Assembly: GCF_002245785.1 (NCBI RefSeq)
Contig: NZ_NNCE01000003.1
Span: 62,001 to 126,000 of the forward strand
DNA: 64,000 nt
Direction: 5' to 3'
Source of the DNA: Mycoplasma testudineum
GTDB lineage: Bacteria; Bacillota_I; Bacilli_A; Mycoplasmatales; Metamycoplasmataceae
In this document: positions 59,474-64,000 of the stretch, piece after piece
Layout of the letters: the number at the start of each line of letters is the position of its first letter
Numbering within the stretch: the stretch's first letter is position 1
Notes under the pieces: generated by a model
Told to the model about the DNA's origin: nothing
Databases searched by the model: none
The model's input: only the letters and a program-made list of their open reading frames with translations
Position numbers and translations under genes: made by a program

Positions 59474-60356
59474 AACCTAAAGCTAAATTATCAGGATGGA
59501 CAGGGTTCGGATTAACTGTAACACTATCTATGATTCCATCTTTTACATTAATTATTTTATGTGCTAATGGAGCCATAGAACTGTCGTGTGTAACCATGAC
59601 AATTGTTGTGCCATATCTTTTGTTAATATCGTATAAAATTTTAAGAACAATTAAGGCAGTTTTTTCATCTAAAGCACCGGTGGGTTCATCAGCGAAAATG
59701 ATATCTGCGTTTTTAGCTAATGCTCTTAAAATTGATATTCTTTGTCTTTGCCCACCAGACATTTGAGCAGGGTATTTATTCATTACTTCTTCTAAATCAA
59801 AATGCTTAAATAATTCTTTAATATTAATTTTTTTTGAAGCATCTTTTTGAAGATAAGCACCTGTTTCAACATTGTCATAACCAGTTATATTTTCTAGAAG
59901 ATTATAAGATTGGAAAATAAAAGAAACATGTTTTCTTCTAAAAATAGTCAACTTATTGTCACTTAAATAAGGCAAATTAGTATTTGCAACAATTACGTGG
60001 CCGGCAGTAGGGCGATCTAGCCCAGAAATTAAATTTAGTAAAGTAGATTTACCACTTCCTGATTTACCATAAAGCATGGCAAATTCTCCTTTTTTAATTG
60101 AAAAAGAAGCTTTCTTTAATACAGGGGTGATTAGATTACCGTTGATATAACTTTTATTTACGTTTACTACATCAATTATGTTTCCAGGGTGATTTGCGGC
60201 TTTAATATAGCGGTCTTTACGTCTTTTATGATCATTTGCTCACTTGAATTTTCGTAATGTTTTTTTATCAACAGTAATTTCACTAGTTGCTTCAAAGTTG
60301 ACTTCGCTATCAGTTTGTTCTTTAGGTTTTCTTTTCAAAATATTTTTTAATTTCAT
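59472..60356 (-). CDS. ABC transporter ATP-binding protein, LolD/MacB type
   Basis: 294 residues, about 70 longer than a typical LolD-type ATPase because of a basic N-terminal extension (KNILKRKPKEQTDSE and LRKFKWANDHKRRKDRYIK). Walker A is GKSGSGKST, Q-loop FIFQSYNLL, signature MSGGQRQRI, Walker B IIFADEPTGALD and H-loop VTHD, all intact. Its start follows the permease stop codon by 1 base (GGCGGTTAG T ATG), so the two are coupled and this is surely its partner. With an FtsX-type permease such pairs drive mechanical work or export rather than import. The substrate is unknown. Confidence 0.93.
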
Positions 60357-60357
60357 A

Positions 60358-63300
60358 CTAACCGCCTTTCATAATCATAATTGGTTTAATTTTATTTATT
60401 CATAATCAACTTAATGAAGCAGCTACTAAGAAAATTAGTGAAATAGCTACTATAGTTATAAGAACGTGTCATCAAACTATTGTTAATGGTAGTGCAAGAC
60501 TTGAAGCTGATATTAAATAGCTATTAAAAATATTTATTCCGGCAATTGTAATGAAAACAGAAATAATAATTGCACCAATAATGAACGGCACAAACACGGA
60601 AAAGAATAACCTAATTTTTTCTTTATTTGTATAACCAAGGATGGAAAATAAAGCAATATTTTTTTCGTTTTCATTAATCATAATGTTTGTAATTATAACC
60701 AAGATAACTACTGAAATAACAATTGAAGCAGCTATTATGTTATTTAAAACACCGTTGATTAATGAAGTTAGATTTGTAGTAAATCCACTTTCAATAGCTT
60801 GAGAATTAAGCCCAGTAATTGTTGAAACATACAATTGATTTTCATATAATGCTGCATATTTTTCAAGTGCTACATTCATATCATTTCTGCTTGCAGTTAT
60901 TTGTTTAACAGATGTATAGTTGCTGAAGTTTAATCATTTTAAAATTTGCTCTTCAGTTAAACCAACTTTGGTTTGCAATGTACCATTTTCGCCAAATATA
61001 TAATCAAATGATTGAAGTGGATTATCAAAATTAAATCCTGTCTGAGCAGAAAAATAACCTGAAGGTGAATAAAGACTAGAACTAGCTGTAATCTGATCTG
61101 GTGAAACTCTGTTACTTAATATTCCATTAAATGGAACTAAATCACCTTTGGCAAGTGTGTCCAATTTGGTTAATTTATTTGCTACATTTTGAGTAGTTAT
61201 AAATTCATCATTAATAAAGGTTTGGTTAATGCCTATAACTCTAAATTTATATGAATCAATTTCACTATTTCCAAGGATTACTTTTTTATATCTATCTGCA
61301 GGATTTAGTATTGATATTTCAAGTTCAGAACCAACACTTAATCCGTGTTTAGCGGCACTAACAACATTGACAATTAAAGGGTAAATGTCATCGTTAGTTT
61401 CAAAGTTAAATAAATCTTGTTTCATTGATTTACCTTCAAAATTAACAAAATCAACAATGTTTGTATTTTCTTTATAACCTAATATTTTGATTTCATTATT
61501 TCCAATTTTGGATCTTATGTATGTATAAGTTTCGTCATAATCTGGATTAAAAATTACACCGTTAAATGTTATTAAAAAATCTAAATTTAAAGGATTAGCT
61601 TTTGCTAGTTTTGTATATGCGTTTACAAGAAATTCTCTATATGCATCTCTTACTTTAACTCTTTGTCCTTCAGGGTTTAAATAAGTAGAAGATGTAGTAA
61701 TAGGTTCAGGTATGTATCTTTTTTCAATAGGGTTTCAGCGATTTAAAAAGAAGCCATTTATCCCATTTAAATTTTCATAATATTTAAAGTAGTTTAACGG
61801 ATTTTCTGAATTACCATAGTATTCATTTATGTCTTCAACAATTAATTTATATTGTGAGTCTTCATCGTATTGAACTTTTTCTAATTGTGGTGCTATGTTA
61901 TTAGTAATTTTGTCAATTCGATTTTTAATTGTATCGGGTAAGTCGTTATAAGTTAATTCTCAAGGGTTAATTTTTATTCCTAAATCAACATTGATATCTG
62001 CTCCGAATCTTGTAACTACTTTTGGATCTAAATCAGTTGGATTACCATTATTAATTGCATTAACTGATCCATTAGCTAATCTTTCTCCTTGAACAGGTAA
62101 TGAATATCCTGGCGCAAAATAATTGTTATATTCTAGTTGCGCTTCAGCAGAATTACCAACTGGTGAATAAAGTTGATTTGCAATACCAGTTCCATCAGTA
62201 GGTAATATTAATCCGCTTTCACTAGTAGGCGTTACTAGATCAATATTGTAGTTATAATTTCGATTAGCATAAGTTTCATTAGCCGCTTTAGAAAAGACGT
62301 TATTTGATGAAATAGAAAATAAAATAACTGTCGAACTTAAAACGAAAGCTAACATCAGCCAAATTAATTTTCAAAAAGAAGATACTAATAAAGACACATT
62401 AAATTTAGTTTTAACATCCCTTTTTCTAAATACTTGGCTCAATCAAGTTGTAAGTGCATTAACTTTAATATCGCTTGCTCCAGACATTAAGTCAATACTT
62501 TTTGTTCTTAGAACCAAAAGTGTAACTAGAATAATAAGAACAGACATACCCAATCAAGGCAGTACGATTGTAAAAAATAGTGATATAGGACTAAATCCTG
62601 TTGTTCCAGTTGGAACCGACCAATAATTAGAAAATAGATTAATAACATATCGCTGTAATAAATTTCCAGTTAAATAACCTGTAAATCCACCTAAAACAGC
62701 CGTAACTAAAGCAAAAGCAGTTAATGAAATTGAAATTTGAATTGGTGTATAACCTTGAGAAATCAAAATTCCTAAAACTTTAGCTTTATTTTGAATGTAT
62801 CTTTTAACAACAAACGAAAACGCAATTGAAACAAGTACAACAAGAATAATAAGAGTATATAAATTAAAATTACTTATTGTTCTAATTGTTGTTAAAGGGG
62901 CTCTAATTCTTAAAGCTCTTTCAGGGTTAAGTGGGTCTGTAACCATTGAAGAATATGCTTTTTGAATTGTGTTTTTACCAGTATTTTGATAAATATATTC
63001 ATTTAGCTGATTAACAATTTCATTTGTGTTTTGATTAGTTTTGTTTTGAGCTAAAACATATGTTTTTACTGGACCTGAAGCAAAACTTTTAACTCTGTCA
63101 AATCCCATTTGATTTACATAAACAATTCCTTGTGTAGCTGTATCTACTTGGATGTTATTTTCATCAACAACTGGATAAATATAATCTGCTGTTGTTTCAG
63201 TTCCTATGATTATAAATTTGGTCCCGCTAATATCTAAAATAAATTTTTGGTTTTGGTTAGCATTCATTCAATTTTGAAAATCTATAACATTTGAAGGAAT

Positions 63301-64000
63301 TTCTCCTGTATAGACTGAATAGTTATTGTTTCTTAAAAAAGCATCATTTACTTTTGCTACATAAGAACCTGCATCATCAAAATAAATCAATTGATCAAAT
63401 CTTTGTAAATAAGTTATTGTCCCGAGTGCTTTGTAAATAAAACTTTTTAATTCAATCCCATAAAATGTAGGTAAATTTGGATCGGTATTAGGACTAATAC
63501 CATTTTTTTCAAAAAAATCAATGTCAAGTAATATATTACTTACATCATCTGTTTCTGCCGGACTTGAAAATAATGAATTTCCAACAATAAATGTTGACAA
63601 TTCAGAAACTTCTTCACTAGTCATTTGATTGAATTTTCTGATTTTTTCAGTTAGGATATAAGCTAAATTTGAACGGTTAATTTTTTCTTCTTCAGTTGCA
63701 TCTTTTTTAATGGCAACATCTGAAGTAAATCATAAAGTAACTTGTGGCAAAATAACGTTTAATAAAGGGCTTAATAAGGCTGGAGAAAGATCAATTGAAG
63801 AAAGTAATTTATCAGTTTGTATTACTGAATCTGTAATTGAATTTAAAATTTCAACCACTTTTGAATTTCTGCTTCATAATGATGATTCACTATTAAAAAT
63901 ATTTATAAACGATTTTGATTGAGTAGCATTTGGATCAAATACTTTTAGTACAGATGAGTTATATTCAACTAATGAAGCAAATGCAGACATAAAAAACACA
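60358..64000 (-). CDS. Giant FtsX-type ABC permease, 5' end outside window
   Basis: About 1213 residues visible; the frame runs off the window at its 5' end. Like the permease at 1-3511 it has a large extracellular N-terminal part, a membrane cluster (about 62900-62400), another outer domain, and a C-terminal FtsX-type domain with ALFSILGYTNKEKIRLFF. The visible outer part includes NRSNLAYIL, which matches NRANLAYIV of the other copy, and the two can be aligned along their whole visible length. The stop codon is 1 base before the ATPase start. Several TGA Trp codons. Substrate unknown. Confidence 0.9.

Overview
The window is from a mollicute, most likely a Mycoplasma-type species of the hominis/pulmonis side of the tree. 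The DNA is very AT-rich. Nearly every long gene is interrupted by in-frame TGA where a Trp is expected (translation table 4), so fragments separated only by TGA are joined here into single genes. Many coding regions are lipoproteins or anchored surface proteins. The order P80-like protein, P60-like lipoprotein, HinT is a known mycoplasma arrangement. No tRNA, rRNA or CRISPR array was found.

Layout. 1-3511 is the 3' part of a giant FtsX-type ABC permease; a clear paralogue on the opposite strand, followed by its ATPase, fills 64000-59472, so the window is bracketed by two inverted copies. 3.6-6.8 kb holds small membrane proteins and a truncated IS3-type transposase. 7.0-12.6 kb holds a YbiT-type ABC-F protein with one degenerate ATP site, a coiled-coil protein with 42-bp repeats, gyrB, a LicA-like kinase and a small hypothetical protein. 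12.7-35.8 kb (36% of the window) is one minus-strand operon of two giant surface proteins, 3190 and 4508 residues, whose sizes and order recall the gliding proteins Gli349 and Gli521 of Mycoplasma mobile. 36.0-37.2 kb holds a membrane protein and a coiled-coil gene with a partial tandem copy.

37.2-49.8 kb is mostly housekeeping on the minus strand: an APC permease with trxB, a DegV protein, a tightly coupled four-gene operon (asnS, RDD membrane protein, UvrD/PcrA helicase, membrane-anchored protein with a possible degenerate EAL domain), a second UvrD/PcrA helicase, and rplK-rplA with a probable L1-binding leader hairpin. A degenerate LicD-like gene follows. 50.8-54.7 kb is the P80-P60-HinT operon on the plus strand.

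The most unusual non-coding region is 54.8-55.3 kb. It holds an unrecognised structured RNA of about 200 nt with its own promoter and terminator. Next comes a 27-codon Ser-rich leader ORF followed by mutually exclusive antiterminator and terminator hairpins in front of an amino acid permease, which looks like transcription attenuation. A lipoprotein with a proline-rich linker and the second ABC system close the window.

Several genes have a -10 box only a few bases before the start codon and no Shine-Dalgarno, suggesting common leaderless transcripts. Two coiled-coil genes and one hypothetical gene share an almost identical 40-base upstream block.
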